Shown here: positions 24,464 to 32,904 of the stretch, piece after piece
Position numbering within the stretch: position 1 is the stretch's first letter
Layout of the letters: every line of letters starts with the position of its first letter
Assembly (NCBI GenBank): GCA_964627665.1
Contig: CAZVKG010000002.1
Span: 1 to 64,000 of the forward strand
Direction: 5' to 3'
DNA length: 64,000 nucleotides
Source of the DNA: UBA1351 sp964627665
GTDB taxonomy: Bacteria; Bacillota; Clostridia; Lachnospirales; Vallitaleaceae
Notes under the pieces: generated by a model
What the model was told of the DNA's origin: nothing
What the model saw: the letters and a program-made list of their open reading frames with translations, nothing else
The model's database searches: none
Made by a program: the position numbers and the translations under genes

Positions 24464-26236
24464 ATGGGCATACGAGGAAAGTTGACGTTGTTTACAAATT
24501 TGTTGATTTTGGTTGTAGTCATTGGACTAGCAACAGTTTCCTTTTTGGCACTACAAGGAAGTGGTGAAGAAAATCTTAGAGAATTGGAAGATGTGATGTA
24601 CTCTCAATATGATGCAATGCTACAAGAACATGTTGAGATTCTCATTACGGAATTAGAGGGGATTGTCAATCAGATTGAAGCCGGGGTCATTGATGAGACC
24701 CAAGGAAGAATCATTGCTGCAGATATTATTCGAAATGCCAAATATGGTCCTGAAGGCTATTTTTGGGCAGATGACACTCAAGGGAATAATATAGTATTAT
24801 TAGGAAGTGAAACAGAGGGAACCAATCGTTTTGAACTTGCCGATGCACACGGAACAAAAATGATTCAGCTTATGATTACGGCAGCTGAAAATGGTGGCGG
24901 ATATACAGATTATTATTTTCCTAAAGCGGGTTCAGACATAGCGGAACAAAAAAGAGGGTATACCCAGTTGTTTCAACCCTTCGGGTGGGTTATCGGAACG
25001 GGAAATTATATCGATGATATAGAGGCATATATTGATGTGCAAAGAACAAAGCATAATGAACAGCTTAGAAACAGTCTTTTATTAGTTCTTGCAATGGCTA
25101 TCATCATGTTTGTTATTGGATTTATTGGGGCGAATATATTTAGTGTTGGAATAACTAAGCCAATACGAAAAATGACAAAGAATTTAGAAAAAGTATCTCG
25201 GTTAGATTTTTCTACGGATCAAGATACAGCAAAATTATCAAAACGTAAAGATGAAATCGGTCAAATGGCAAGTTCGCTGGATTCGCTGAACAAAGAATTA
25301 CGAGATGTTGTCCAAGAAATTTTGCAATTCACGTCAAATCTGAATACCTATGTTAAGGATATGTCTCAAATATCTGCAACGACCAAGGAAAATTCTATTA
25401 CGGTTGTAAATGCAGTCGATGAATTTGCACAAGGAGCCCAAGAACAAGCTGAAGATGCTCAAGAAAGCGTATACAGTTTAGAATCTCTAAATAGCTTTAT
25501 TGCTCAGAGTAATCAACTTGCAGAAGAGGTCTCGGGATTATCGGACAAAGTTTTTGATCGCCAAGAAGCCGGAAATGAATCGGTTAAATCCTTGGTGGAA
25601 GAGTTTAATACAACGCTTGACGTTATTAAAAAGTTAAATGATGATATTGATAATTTAAGTGAACATTCCAATAGCATAAATGATATTATTAGTGTTATAG
25701 AGGGCATTGCTGAGCAAACAAATCTATTAGCGCTCAATGCTTCCATAGAAGCGGCAAGAGCCGGTGAAGCCGGAAAAGGATTTGCCGTTGTTGCCTCGGA
25801 GATACGGTCCCTTTCAGAACAGACAACCCATTCAACAAAAGAAATTAATGCTATTATTCATATGGTCACTGAAAGCGTCGATGCATCAAAAGAAAATATG
25901 AAGTATTCAAATACTTCAATTAAAAAGGCTTTTGATAAAATGAATAATGTCAAAGATACATTCGAAGAAACCTCTGAAATTACGGCTGAATCCAATGAAA
26001 AAGTCAAGTCGGTACAAGAGTCCTTTAAGGGGATTAATAATGCAAAAGAAAAGGCGCTTCATTCAATACAATCGATTTCAGCAGTCACCCAAGAGAATGC
26101 GGCAGCCAGTGAAGAAATTAATGCGAGCATGATGACACAAAAAGAGATTATATCAGAGCTTGATGCGATTGCTAATCAAGTGTCAGACAACACCGATCGA
26201 CTTAATGAACTCATGAAGCGATTTACAATTCATTAG
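24464..26236 (+). CDS. Methyl-accepting chemotaxis protein with sCache_2 sensor
   Basis: 590 residues from ATG 24464 (GGAGG 7 nt upstream; the ATG at 24458 is too close). TM1 is at about 9-30, and the Cache domain at 35-190 has GPEGYFWADDTQGNN and PFGWVIGTGNYIDDIE. TM2 is at about 200-222, then a HAMP domain ending KDEIGQMA and the signalling hairpin. The tip EQTNLLALNASIEAARAG is at about residues 417-434. It has the same layout as the receptor at 5528 but a clearly different sensor sequence, so a different ligand is likely. There is no C-terminal pentapeptide tether. Confidence 0.9.
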   Translation: MGIRGKLTLFTNLLILVVVIGLATVSFLALQGSGEENLRELEDVMYSQYDAMLQEHVEILITELEGIVNQIEAGVIDETQGRIIAADIIRNAKYGPEGYFWADDTQGNNIVLLGSETEGTNRFELADAHGTKMIQLMITAAENGGGYTDYYFPKAGSDIAEQKRGYTQLFQPFGWVIGTGNYIDDIEAYIDVQRTKHNEQLRNSLLLVLAMAIIMFVIGFIGANIFSVGITKPIRKMTKNLEKVSRLDFSTDQDTAKLSKRKDEIGQMASSLDSLNKELRDVVQEILQFTSNLNTYVKDMSQISATTKENSITVVNAVDEFAQGAQEQAEDAQESVYSLESLNSFIAQSNQLAEEVSGLSDKVFDRQEAGNESVKSLVEEFNTTLDVIKKLNDDIDNLSEHSNSINDIISVIEGIAEQTNLLALNASIEAARAGEAGKGFAVVASEIRSLSEQTTHSTKEINAIIHMVTESVDASKENMKYSNTSIKKAFDKMNNVKDTFEETSEITAESNEKVKSVQESFKGINNAKEKALHSIQSISAVTQENAAASEEINASMMTQKEIISELDAIANQVSDNTDRLNELMKRFTIH

Positions 26237-26259
26237 ATTATAGGCAAATCGAATAGGAT

Positions 26260-26297
26260 AAACAAGGCGCTCTTAAAAGAGTGCCTTGTTTATATAT
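26260..26297 (+). terminator. Intrinsic terminator of the chemoreceptor
   Basis: AAACAAGGC-CTCTT and AAGAG-GCCTTGTTT pair around a short A-rich loop. The downstream tract is T-rich but interrupted (ATATATTTTT). Confidence 0.75.
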
Positions 26298-26330
26298 TTT
26301 TAATACTTTTTATATAAAGGGTATATTTGT

Positions 26331-26359
26331 TTGTGCTAATATAGTAAAATAAGTATAAA
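26331..26359 (+). promoter_or_regulatory. Promoter of the two-component/HD-GYP operon
   Basis: TTGTGC (26331-26336), 17-nt spacer, TATAAA (26354-26359), 23 nt before the kinase ATG. Confidence 0.5.
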
Positions 26360-26382
26360 TAGAAAAGTGGATGTGAAATCAA

Positions 26383-27552
26383 ATGGAATCAAAAAAAGAT
26401 AAAGTTGTTCATACAATCCGCATCAGCGGTTTTTTTAATACACCACCCAGTGAAAAAGAAATCTATCAGGCCATGCGAGATTTTGAACGATTACAACGCG
26501 TTTTAAGATGGGTGCCCGTGCTTTTCTTAGCCGTTTTAGGTGGGATTTTTTTTGCTGTCATGAAATTGTTTGAACTTAATTTGCCGGCATTTATTTTAGT
26601 GACAATCAGTACAGTCATTATATTAAAAGAGTTAAGTACGGTTCTTTTTTCATTACATATGAGAAAACGACTGATGAAACCTTTAGAAAAGCTTCGTGTT
26701 GCTGTTGAAGAGATAGCAAAAGGAAATTACGGATTCACGGTGGAAGAAGAGCAGTTTAATATGGTAGGAGACTTAATTGCTTCCTTTAATCGCATGAGCA
26801 TTGAGCTAAAAGAAGCAGAAGAATTGAAAGAGCGCTATGAGCAGAATCGAAAAGAACTCATTGCAGGGATCTCTCATGACTTAAAAACGCCTATTACATC
26901 TATTATTGGTTATGTGGATGCCATTCAGTCAGGGGTTGCAACAACAGATGAAAAAAAAGAAAAGTACTTAAATATTATTGAATCCAATGCCCAGTATACT
27001 AATAAGCTTATTGATGACTTATTTTTATTTTCCAAACTGGATATTAATCAAATGCAGTATGAATTTGTTCGCATGCCTATATGCGAATTTTTACAGGATG
27101 TAATTGTTGAAAAACAGTTGGAACTGGAAGAAAGTGGTGTCAACGTTTCCTATACAATTGATATTGCCAAGGATAAACTTTTGGCAATTGACGGGAAAAT
27201 GGTGTATCGAATTATGTCGAATATCATGTCAAATGCAATAAAGTATGGAAACAAGGAAGCACCGGAGATCCACATCGAAGCGACGGAAGAGCTCGATGGT
27301 GTGAAAGTTGCAATATCAGATAACGGTCAAGGTATATCACAAGAAAACTTAGAACATATTTTTGATGTATTCTTTAGAGAAGATGTATCTAGAAACAAAG
27401 AAATTGGCGGAACGGGATTAGGATTGTCGATTGCAAAACAGTTAGTTCAAGCTCATGGAGGCGCCATTTTTGCCACATCAAAAATAGGAGAAGGTACAAC
27501 AATAACCTTTAGCCTAAAAGATCAAAATTTACAGGAGGACCATGATGAATAA
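26383..27552 (+). CDS. Sensor histidine kinase
   Basis: 389 residues. Two adjacent TM helices (about 45-85) leave almost no extracytoplasmic domain, as in intramembrane-sensing kinases. A HAMP domain is followed by a HisKA helix with His165 in AGISHDLKTPITSIIGY, and a HATPase domain with N box NIMSNAIKYGN, G1 ISDNGQGIS and G2 GGTGLGLSIAKQL. It overlaps the response regulator by 8 nt, so the two form a cognate pair. The compact sensor resembles kinases that respond to envelope-active antibiotics, but no transporter genes are adjacent. The stimulus is unknown. Confidence 0.88.
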   Translation: MESKKDKVVHTIRISGFFNTPPSEKEIYQAMRDFERLQRVLRWVPVLFLAVLGGIFFAVMKLFELNLPAFILVTISTVIILKELSTVLFSLHMRKRLMKPLEKLRVAVEEIAKGNYGFTVEEEQFNMVGDLIASFNRMSIELKEAEELKERYEQNRKELIAGISHDLKTPITSIIGYVDAIQSGVATTDEKKEKYLNIIESNAQYTNKLIDDLFLFSKLDINQMQYEFVRMPICEFLQDVIVEKQLELEESGVNVSYTIDIAKDKLLAIDGKMVYRIMSNIMSNAIKYGNKEAPEIHIEATEELDGVKVAISDNGQGISQENLEHIFDVFFREDVSRNKEIGGTGLGLSIAKQLVQAHGGAIFATSKIGEGTTITFSLKDQNLQEDHDE

Positions 27553-28234
27553 GATATTGATTATCGAGGATGACCAACAGATTGCAGCTTTAGAAAAAGA
27601 TTTTTTAGAAATGAATGGATTCGAAGTAAATATAGAAACAGACGGACACAAAGGCTTAAAAGAAGCGATGACTGGCGATTATCAGTTAATTATCATTGAT
27701 ATTATGCTCCCGAATGTGAATGGATATGATATACTTATGATGATACGTGACAAATTAAATATTCCTTTTATTGTGGTTTCAGCGCGTAGTGATGACATGG
27801 ATAAAATCAAAGGAATAGAATTGGGAGCGGATGACTATATGACAAAGCCCTTCAATCCCAATGAACTTGTTGCGCGCGTTAAAAATCAATTGTCTAGGTA
27901 TGACCGTTTATTGAATATGAAATCAAAACAAGGTGAAATCGAATATAATGGCGTGCTCATTAATGAAGAATCTAGACGGGTCTACGTGAATAAAGAGGAA
28001 GTCATAATGACTACAACAGAGTTTGATATTCTTCTGTTTTTTATGAAGAATCCGGACATTGTACATAGTAAACAAACAATTTTTGAACGTGTCTGGGGTG
28101 AAGATGAGTATGGAGATATCGGAACCGTTCCTGTATATGTTCAAAAGATCCGTAAAAAAATTGAAAAAGATTATACAAGACCCAAAATCATAGAGACCGT
28201 ATGGGGAGTTGGATATCGATTTAATCGATTATAA
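27545..28234 (+). CDS. OmpR/PhoB-family response regulator
   Basis: 229 residues from ATG 27545, 6 nt after GGAGG; ATG 27542 is the alternative. The receiver domain has the acidic pair in IIEDDQQ, the phospho-acceptor Asp52 in IIDIMLPNVNG, and Lys in MTKPFNPNE. The C-terminal winged helix carries TTEFDILLFFMKNPDIV and VYVQKIRKKIE. It overlaps the kinase gene. The HD-GYP gene begins 23 nt after it and is probably co-transcribed. Confidence 0.9.
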   Translation: MNKILIIEDDQQIAALEKDFLEMNGFEVNIETDGHKGLKEAMTGDYQLIIIDIMLPNVNGYDILMMIRDKLNIPFIVVSARSDDMDKIKGIELGADDYMTKPFNPNELVARVKNQLSRYDRLLNMKSKQGEIEYNGVLINEESRRVYVNKEEVIMTTTEFDILLFFMKNPDIVHSKQTIFERVWGEDEYGDIGTVPVYVQKIRKKIEKDYTRPKIIETVWGVGYRFNRL

Positions 28235-28257
28235 AATAGTATAAGAAGGTGTAAAGT

Positions 28258-29394
28258 ATGAGATTAGTTCCTATTGGCTCGATAAAAGAAGGCTCCTTGC
28301 TTGCAAAGAGTATCTACGATGAAGAAGGACGTGTATTATTAAATAATGGCGTCGACTTAACAGAATCCTTGATTGAAAAACTGAAAGTGAATCATGTCTA
28401 TGCAGTGCATGTTGCAGATGACTATAGTGTAGGTGAAATCAAAGATGTTATCCGACCGGAATTGCGCAATTTAGCTGTTAAAGAAATCAAAACAGTTTTT
28501 GAGGCGATTCGAAAAGAAGTCGAAAAAACAGTAAATACCTTGAAGAGCGAGCAGATTCAAATGAATCGACGATTAAAGCTCATGGTGGATCAAAAATATT
28601 TTGAAGGTGTTGAGCAAATCATAAATGAAATGATGGGCGATATTACACATAATAAAGACGTCATGGTTGGACTTGTTGATATTAAAAATATGCAATCGTT
28701 TGTCTATCAACATTCCATCCAAGTGACAATTTTATCTATTCTCATCGGAATATCCATGAAAATGAATGGGAAAATGTTGAAAGATTTAGCAATTGCTGCA
28801 ATGATGCATGATATTGGGCTGGCATTTATTGACAAAGAATTAGTGAACTATCGTTCAGACTTTTCAGAAGACCAAAAAAAGAACTATCAGCTACACTGTA
28901 GGCTGGGGAATGATTTCCTGAAAGAAAATACAATGCTAAGTGTAGGTGCTAGAATGGGGGTGTTAGAACACCATGAATACAATGATGGTAGTGGGTATCC
29001 CTTAGGGCTAAAAGAAGAGCAGATTCATATTAATGCGCGGATTATTCATGTGGCCAATGTATATGATAAAATGACCTCCGGTCATCTTGGAAGAATTGCA
29101 CCTCCCAATGAAGCCATTGAATATATTATGGGGAATGCAGGCAATGGTAGAATCTTTGATTTTGAGATTGCCAATCTCTTCGTACGTCGTATTGTACCTT
29201 TTCCCATAGGTTCATTCGTCTTACTATCAAATGGTGAGAAGGCTGTTGTGACTGGATATAATGCAGATAATCCTTTGCGACCGATTGTGAAAATAATTGA
29301 AAAAGGCAAGAAAATCGATGAATTGCAGCAATTGAATTTAATTAATGCAAATACCTTGAATATAACTGTAAAAAAAATCATTTATGAAGTTTAA
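28258..29394 (+). CDS. HD-GYP domain protein (probable cyclic-di-GMP phosphodiesterase)
   Basis: 378 residues. The N-terminal part (1-60) resembles the DUF3391-like cap, and a helical linker follows. The HD-GYP domain at about 140-310 has the metal ligands His184-Asp185 in MMHDIG, HHE at 238-240, and the diagnostic Gly246-Tyr247-Pro248 in DGSGYP. HD-GYP enzymes hydrolyse cyclic di-GMP or related dinucleotides. There is no membrane segment. Its position after a two-component pair suggests that it is expressed together with it. Confidence 0.88.
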   Translation: MRLVPIGSIKEGSLLAKSIYDEEGRVLLNNGVDLTESLIEKLKVNHVYAVHVADDYSVGEIKDVIRPELRNLAVKEIKTVFEAIRKEVEKTVNTLKSEQIQMNRRLKLMVDQKYFEGVEQIINEMMGDITHNKDVMVGLVDIKNMQSFVYQHSIQVTILSILIGISMKMNGKMLKDLAIAAMMHDIGLAFIDKELVNYRSDFSEDQKKNYQLHCRLGNDFLKENTMLSVGARMGVLEHHEYNDGSGYPLGLKEEQIHINARIIHVANVYDKMTSGHLGRIAPPNEAIEYIMGNAGNGRIFDFEIANLFVRRIVPFPIGSFVLLSNGEKAVVTGYNADNPLRPIVKIIEKGKKIDELQQLNLINANTLNITVKKIIYEV

Positions 29395-29440
29395 TTGCAA
29401 ATATCAAACTACTATATGAATGGCTTAACATCCTGAAATA

Positions 29441-29469
29441 TTGACTTTGAGTTCTAAAAATGCTATTAT
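29441..29469 (+). promoter_or_regulatory. Promoter of the citrate synthase gene
   Basis: TTGACT (29441-29446), 17-nt spacer, TATTAT (29464-29469), followed by a leader of about 40 nt. Confidence 0.65.
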
Positions 29470-29515
29470 ATTAAGGATACGTTAAGACTCTAATTAGAGA
29501 AAGTAAGGTGTGAAC

Positions 29516-30865
29516 ATGAAAGATTATTCTGATTTAATTGCAAAATGGAGTGAGCTGGTGCAAGAGGCTGACGTCATTGATCCGAGTTTATATGGGCGTT
29601 ATGAAGTAAAAAGAGGATTGAGAGAATTGTCAGGTAAAGGCGTTCTCGCCGGATTAACTCGTATAGGTGAAGTTCATTCGTATATTATAGATGAAGGCGA
29701 AACAATTCCGCAACCGGGACGATTAATTTATCGAGGCATCGATATCGATGATTTAGTTAATGGGTTCCGTGATGACCAAAGATTAGGGTTTGAAGAAACA
29801 GCATATCTTCTCCTTATGGGAAATCTTCCGACAAAACCAGAACTTGATAAGTTTACAGAAGTCCTAGGGGAGTATCGCATATTACCTGATGGCTTTATTC
29901 GAGATATGATTATGGGCTTACCAAGCAAAGATATGATGAATGTCTTGGCCCGTAGTGTACTTGCGCTGTACTCATTTGATGATAATCCGGATGACATTAG
30001 TATAGATAATATCATGAAGCAATCCTTGCGATTAATTTCAACAATGCCCTTATTGGCAGTATATGGGTATCAATCGTGCCAATATTATGAAGGAAAGAGT
30101 AGTTTAATCATCCACTCACCACGAACAGATTTAAGCACAGCGGAGAACATTTTATATATGTTGAGACATAATAATGAATATACTCCTCTTGAAGCGCAAT
30201 TGCTTGATCTTGCACTAGTCTTGCATGCAGAGCATGGTGGTGGGAATAATTCGAGTTTTACGACGCATGTTGTTACCTCATCAGGTACAGATACATATTC
30301 AACAATAGCTGCGGCTATAGGATCATTAAAAGGACCAAGACATGGTGGTGCCAATATTAAGGTGGCTGAAATGTTAGACGACCTTAAGACAGAAGTTGAT
30401 AATTGGGACGATGATGATCAAATTTCAGACTATATTGAAAGACTCTTAGATAAAAAAGCCTTTGATAAACAGGGACTTGTTTATGGAATAGGACATGCGG
30501 TGTATTCCTTATCTGATCCAAGAGCTGTTATTTTTAAAGAATATGTTGAGCAATTGGCTAAAGAAAAAGGCTTAACAGACGAATATAATCTATATAGTCG
30601 AGTGGAAGCTCTTGCGCCCAAGATTATTGGTGAAAAGAAGAAAATGTATAAAGGTGTTAGTGCCAATGTGGATTTTTATTCAGGATTTGTATATAGAATG
30701 TTAGGAATACCTACAGAGTTGTACACACCATTGTTTGCTATATCTAGAACAGTTGGGTGGTGTGCCCACCGTATTGAGGAATTGAATAACGGAAGTAAGA
30801 TTATTCGACCGGCATATCGTTCAGTAGCTGATCGAAGAGCGTATATACCTATTGATGAACGTTAA
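29516..30865 (+). CDS. Citrate synthase
   Basis: 449 residues from ATG 29516; AAGGTG precedes it, and the GTG at 29510 overlaps that site. Catalytic motifs are LHAEHGGGNNSSF (His237/His240 region), KGPRHGGAN (His276) and NVDFYSGFVYRMLG (Asp386); the end AHRIEELNNG carries the substrate arginine. The N-terminal 60-residue extension before LIYRGIDIDDL is typical of the longer clostridial enzymes. It condenses acetyl-CoA with oxaloacetate. Together with acnA it would feed 2-oxoglutarate synthesis. Its stop overlaps the convergent flippase-like gene by 4 nt. Confidence 0.92.
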   Translation: MKDYSDLIAKWSELVQEADVIDPSLYGRYEVKRGLRELSGKGVLAGLTRIGEVHSYIIDEGETIPQPGRLIYRGIDIDDLVNGFRDDQRLGFEETAYLLLMGNLPTKPELDKFTEVLGEYRILPDGFIRDMIMGLPSKDMMNVLARSVLALYSFDDNPDDISIDNIMKQSLRLISTMPLLAVYGYQSCQYYEGKSSLIIHSPRTDLSTAENILYMLRHNNEYTPLEAQLLDLALVLHAEHGGGNNSSFTTHVVTSSGTDTYSTIAAAIGSLKGPRHGGANIKVAEMLDDLKTEVDNWDDDDQISDYIERLLDKKAFDKQGLVYGIGHAVYSLSDPRAVIFKEYVEQLAKEKGLTDEYNLYSRVEALAPKIIGEKKKMYKGVSANVDFYSGFVYRMLGIPTELYTPLFAISRTVGWCAHRIEELNNGSKIIRPAYRSVADRRAYIPIDER

Positions 30866-31884
30866 GCATAGTTTTTCGCCCTGTGAAAAAAAGAGTAGCT
30901 AATAAAGCCTATAATGAGTCCGAGATAGTAGGTAATAAAGCGCCAGATAAGAATAACGGATGCAATGTGGTGTTGTAATAAGAAGGTGCTAAAGATTAAG
31001 AAAAAGCCACCTTCAGCACCGCCAGAAGCTCCCGGTAAAGGTACAATGGACGTTATTAACATGACATAAGAGCTTGCAAGTATTATTCGTAAAAAACTGA
31101 CCGGGTAGATATCAAGGGATAATAGTATAAAATAAGCAATGGTATAAAATGACATTAATTTAAAAATGTTAAGTAATATAGTCAAAGCAAATAAACGTTT
31201 GTTTTTAAGTAAATAATGTATTTCATTATGGAAATCAGCAACAAGAGATTTCCATTTTTTATAGCGTTTTTTTTGCTTTTTCGCACAAGAAAAAGGCTTA
31301 AGCATTAAAAGGATAGAATGTAATAATCGATAGGATATTTTTGAAGAAAATGCAATAGCACATAAGGAGACAATTATTACTAGGTTAAGAATAAAACCGA
31401 TAACTGTAAAGAGATTGGCAGACGCATTAATATATACTTTGGCATAACTAAAATGTCCAAGAATTAAAGTGATTGAGCCTAGTATGACGAGAGCGATTTG
31501 ATAGACAATAAAGTTATGTGTTGAAAGACTTGTGCTATGGCAGATGCTAAATTTAGGTTCTTTGCTTAGGGCATATATTTGAAAGGGTTGTCCACCACTA
31601 GAAAAGGGAGTAATTCCATTAAAAAACTGAGTGGATAATACTAATTTAAATACTTTGGAATAGGCATACTCATCATCATACGCTTTGATAAACAAATGTA
31701 GTGATTTGGCTTCGAATACCCAGTAAAGAAGAATTAGTAACAATGAGATACTCATCCATCCCCAATGAACCGACTGCAATTGTGACAAAATTTGTGTGTG
31801 CTCATTTTTAATCAATATAATGATGGAAAGTATAGTAAAACCAACAATAGGTACTATTTTTTGTTTAGTTAGTATGTGTTTCAT
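30862..31884 (-). CDS. Flippase-like membrane protein (UPF0104/LPG synthase TM-like)
   Basis: 340 residues with about eight hydrophobic segments. Markers of the lysylphosphatidylglycerol-synthase TM/UPF0104 superfamily are FNGITPFSSGGQPFQIYAL and VPLPGASGGAEGGFF. The soluble tRNA-dependent synthase domain of MprF is absent. Relatives are thought to move or modify membrane lipids. It is the last gene of a three-gene operon with two GT4 glycosyltransferases, overlapping the preceding one by 20 nt. Transport or further processing of a glycolipid is therefore a reasonable inference. Confidence 0.8.
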   Translation of the reverse strand: MKHILTKQKIVPIVGFTILSIIILIKNEHTQILSQLQSVHWGWMSISLLLILLYWVFEAKSLHLFIKAYDDEYAYSKVFKLVLSTQFFNGITPFSSGGQPFQIYALSKEPKFSICHSTSLSTHNFIVYQIALVILGSITLILGHFSYAKVYINASANLFTVIGFILNLVIIVSLCAIAFSSKISYRLLHSILLMLKPFSCAKKQKKRYKKWKSLVADFHNEIHYLLKNKRLFALTILLNIFKLMSFYTIAYFILLSLDIYPVSFLRIILASSYVMLITSIVPLPGASGGAEGGFFLIFSTFLLQHHIASVILIWRFITYYLGLIIGFISYSFFHRAKNYA

Positions 31885-32896
31885 GGTTCACCTCATTTAA
31901 TAAGTCAGAGTAGATGGCGTGAAGTGAATGGCCAACGTTATTTAAAGAACGCTCTTTAGCAATCAAATACGCTTGATCTAAATGAATCGTTAATGCTCCT
32001 GAAAAATAGTCGCGAATATATTTTTTGAAGTCTTTATTCGTGCTTGCTTTTTTGCAATGAATTGAATCTTCAAGCCAGTCTGCATATACCGGTATGTCGC
32101 GAACGATAATCGGCAAACGACAAGCAAGTGCCTCTAATATAACAATTCCTTCAGTTTCTTCATAAGTGGGCATCAAAAACAAATCAGACTCACAATAAGC
32201 AGATAGCATATTATGAACATAGCCGAGAAAATGTACATTTGAAGGTGCTGATTTAATTGCTTTTTTAACTTCATGTGTCATCAATGCTTTAGGTGTCGTT
32301 CCGCACCAGGCAAAAGTATATTCAGGTAATTGCTTGGCCAATTCTATAAAGTCAAGTATGCCTTTACGCTTAATTTGTAAACCGACAGAGAGAATGATTT
32401 TTTCATCGGAGGCAAAGCCATAGGTGGCTCGAAAATTGGCTTTCATATGTTGGAACTGCCGACGGTTAAAATGTGTTAAATCAATACCGTTGGATACATT
32501 TACAATAGGTGGTGATAAGTTATAAGTTTGAAGCAAGTGTTTTGAATACTTGGTTGGAGTTATAATTAGGTCACCTGTATTATAAATCTTACGTAAAATA
32601 TATTTAAATAATGGTGCAATATGATTGGAAAAAATAAAGGAATTTTTAAAGTCTTCTTCAGTGCTATGAGCATGTATAACGACTTTTCTGCCGTTATGCT
32701 TAGCAAATTTTGCGAGTAGAAAACTTTGGATGCCAATCGTGTTAATGTGAACGATATCACATTGCCCAAAATCACTGAGTTTTGATGTATGGTTTATATC
32801 ATGTAAATCCAGAGCTTTTTTTTGATGAACGATAGCCCGACCAACACCGGAGTGTTTAATGAAAAGTAATGCTTCTGAATATAATAATATGTTCAT
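31865..32896 (-). CDS. GT4-family glycosyltransferase (second of pair)
   Basis: 343 residues with a GT-B fold of family GT4. The N-terminal loop is HSGVGRAIVHQK. The C-terminal nucleotide-sugar site shows ILSVGLQIKRKGILDFIELA and LFLMPTYEETEGIVILEALA, with the EX7E motif (EETEGIVILE). In relatives of enterococcal BgsA and alpha-diglucosyl-DAG synthases, this type adds the second sugar to a glycolipid. It lies 8 nt downstream of another GT4 gene. The acceptor is inferred, not shown. Confidence 0.82.
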   Translation of the reverse strand: MNILLYSEALLFIKHSGVGRAIVHQKKALDLHDINHTSKLSDFGQCDIVHINTIGIQSFLLAKFAKHNGRKVVIHAHSTEEDFKNSFIFSNHIAPLFKYILRKIYNTGDLIITPTKYSKHLLQTYNLSPPIVNVSNGIDLTHFNRRQFQHMKANFRATYGFASDEKIILSVGLQIKRKGILDFIELAKQLPEYTFAWCGTTPKALMTHEVKKAIKSAPSNVHFLGYVHNMLSAYCESDLFLMPTYEETEGIVILEALACRLPIIVRDIPVYADWLEDSIHCKKASTNKDFKKYIRDYFSGALTIHLDQAYLIAKERSLNNVGHSLHAIYSDLLNEVNHETHTN

Positions 32897-32904
32897 AAGT
32901 CCTC

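Noticed and set aside
25947..26132. Short Lys/Arg-rich frame inside the second chemoreceptor gene
   Set aside because: A shifted frame within the coiled-coil coding region, without a ribosome-binding site.
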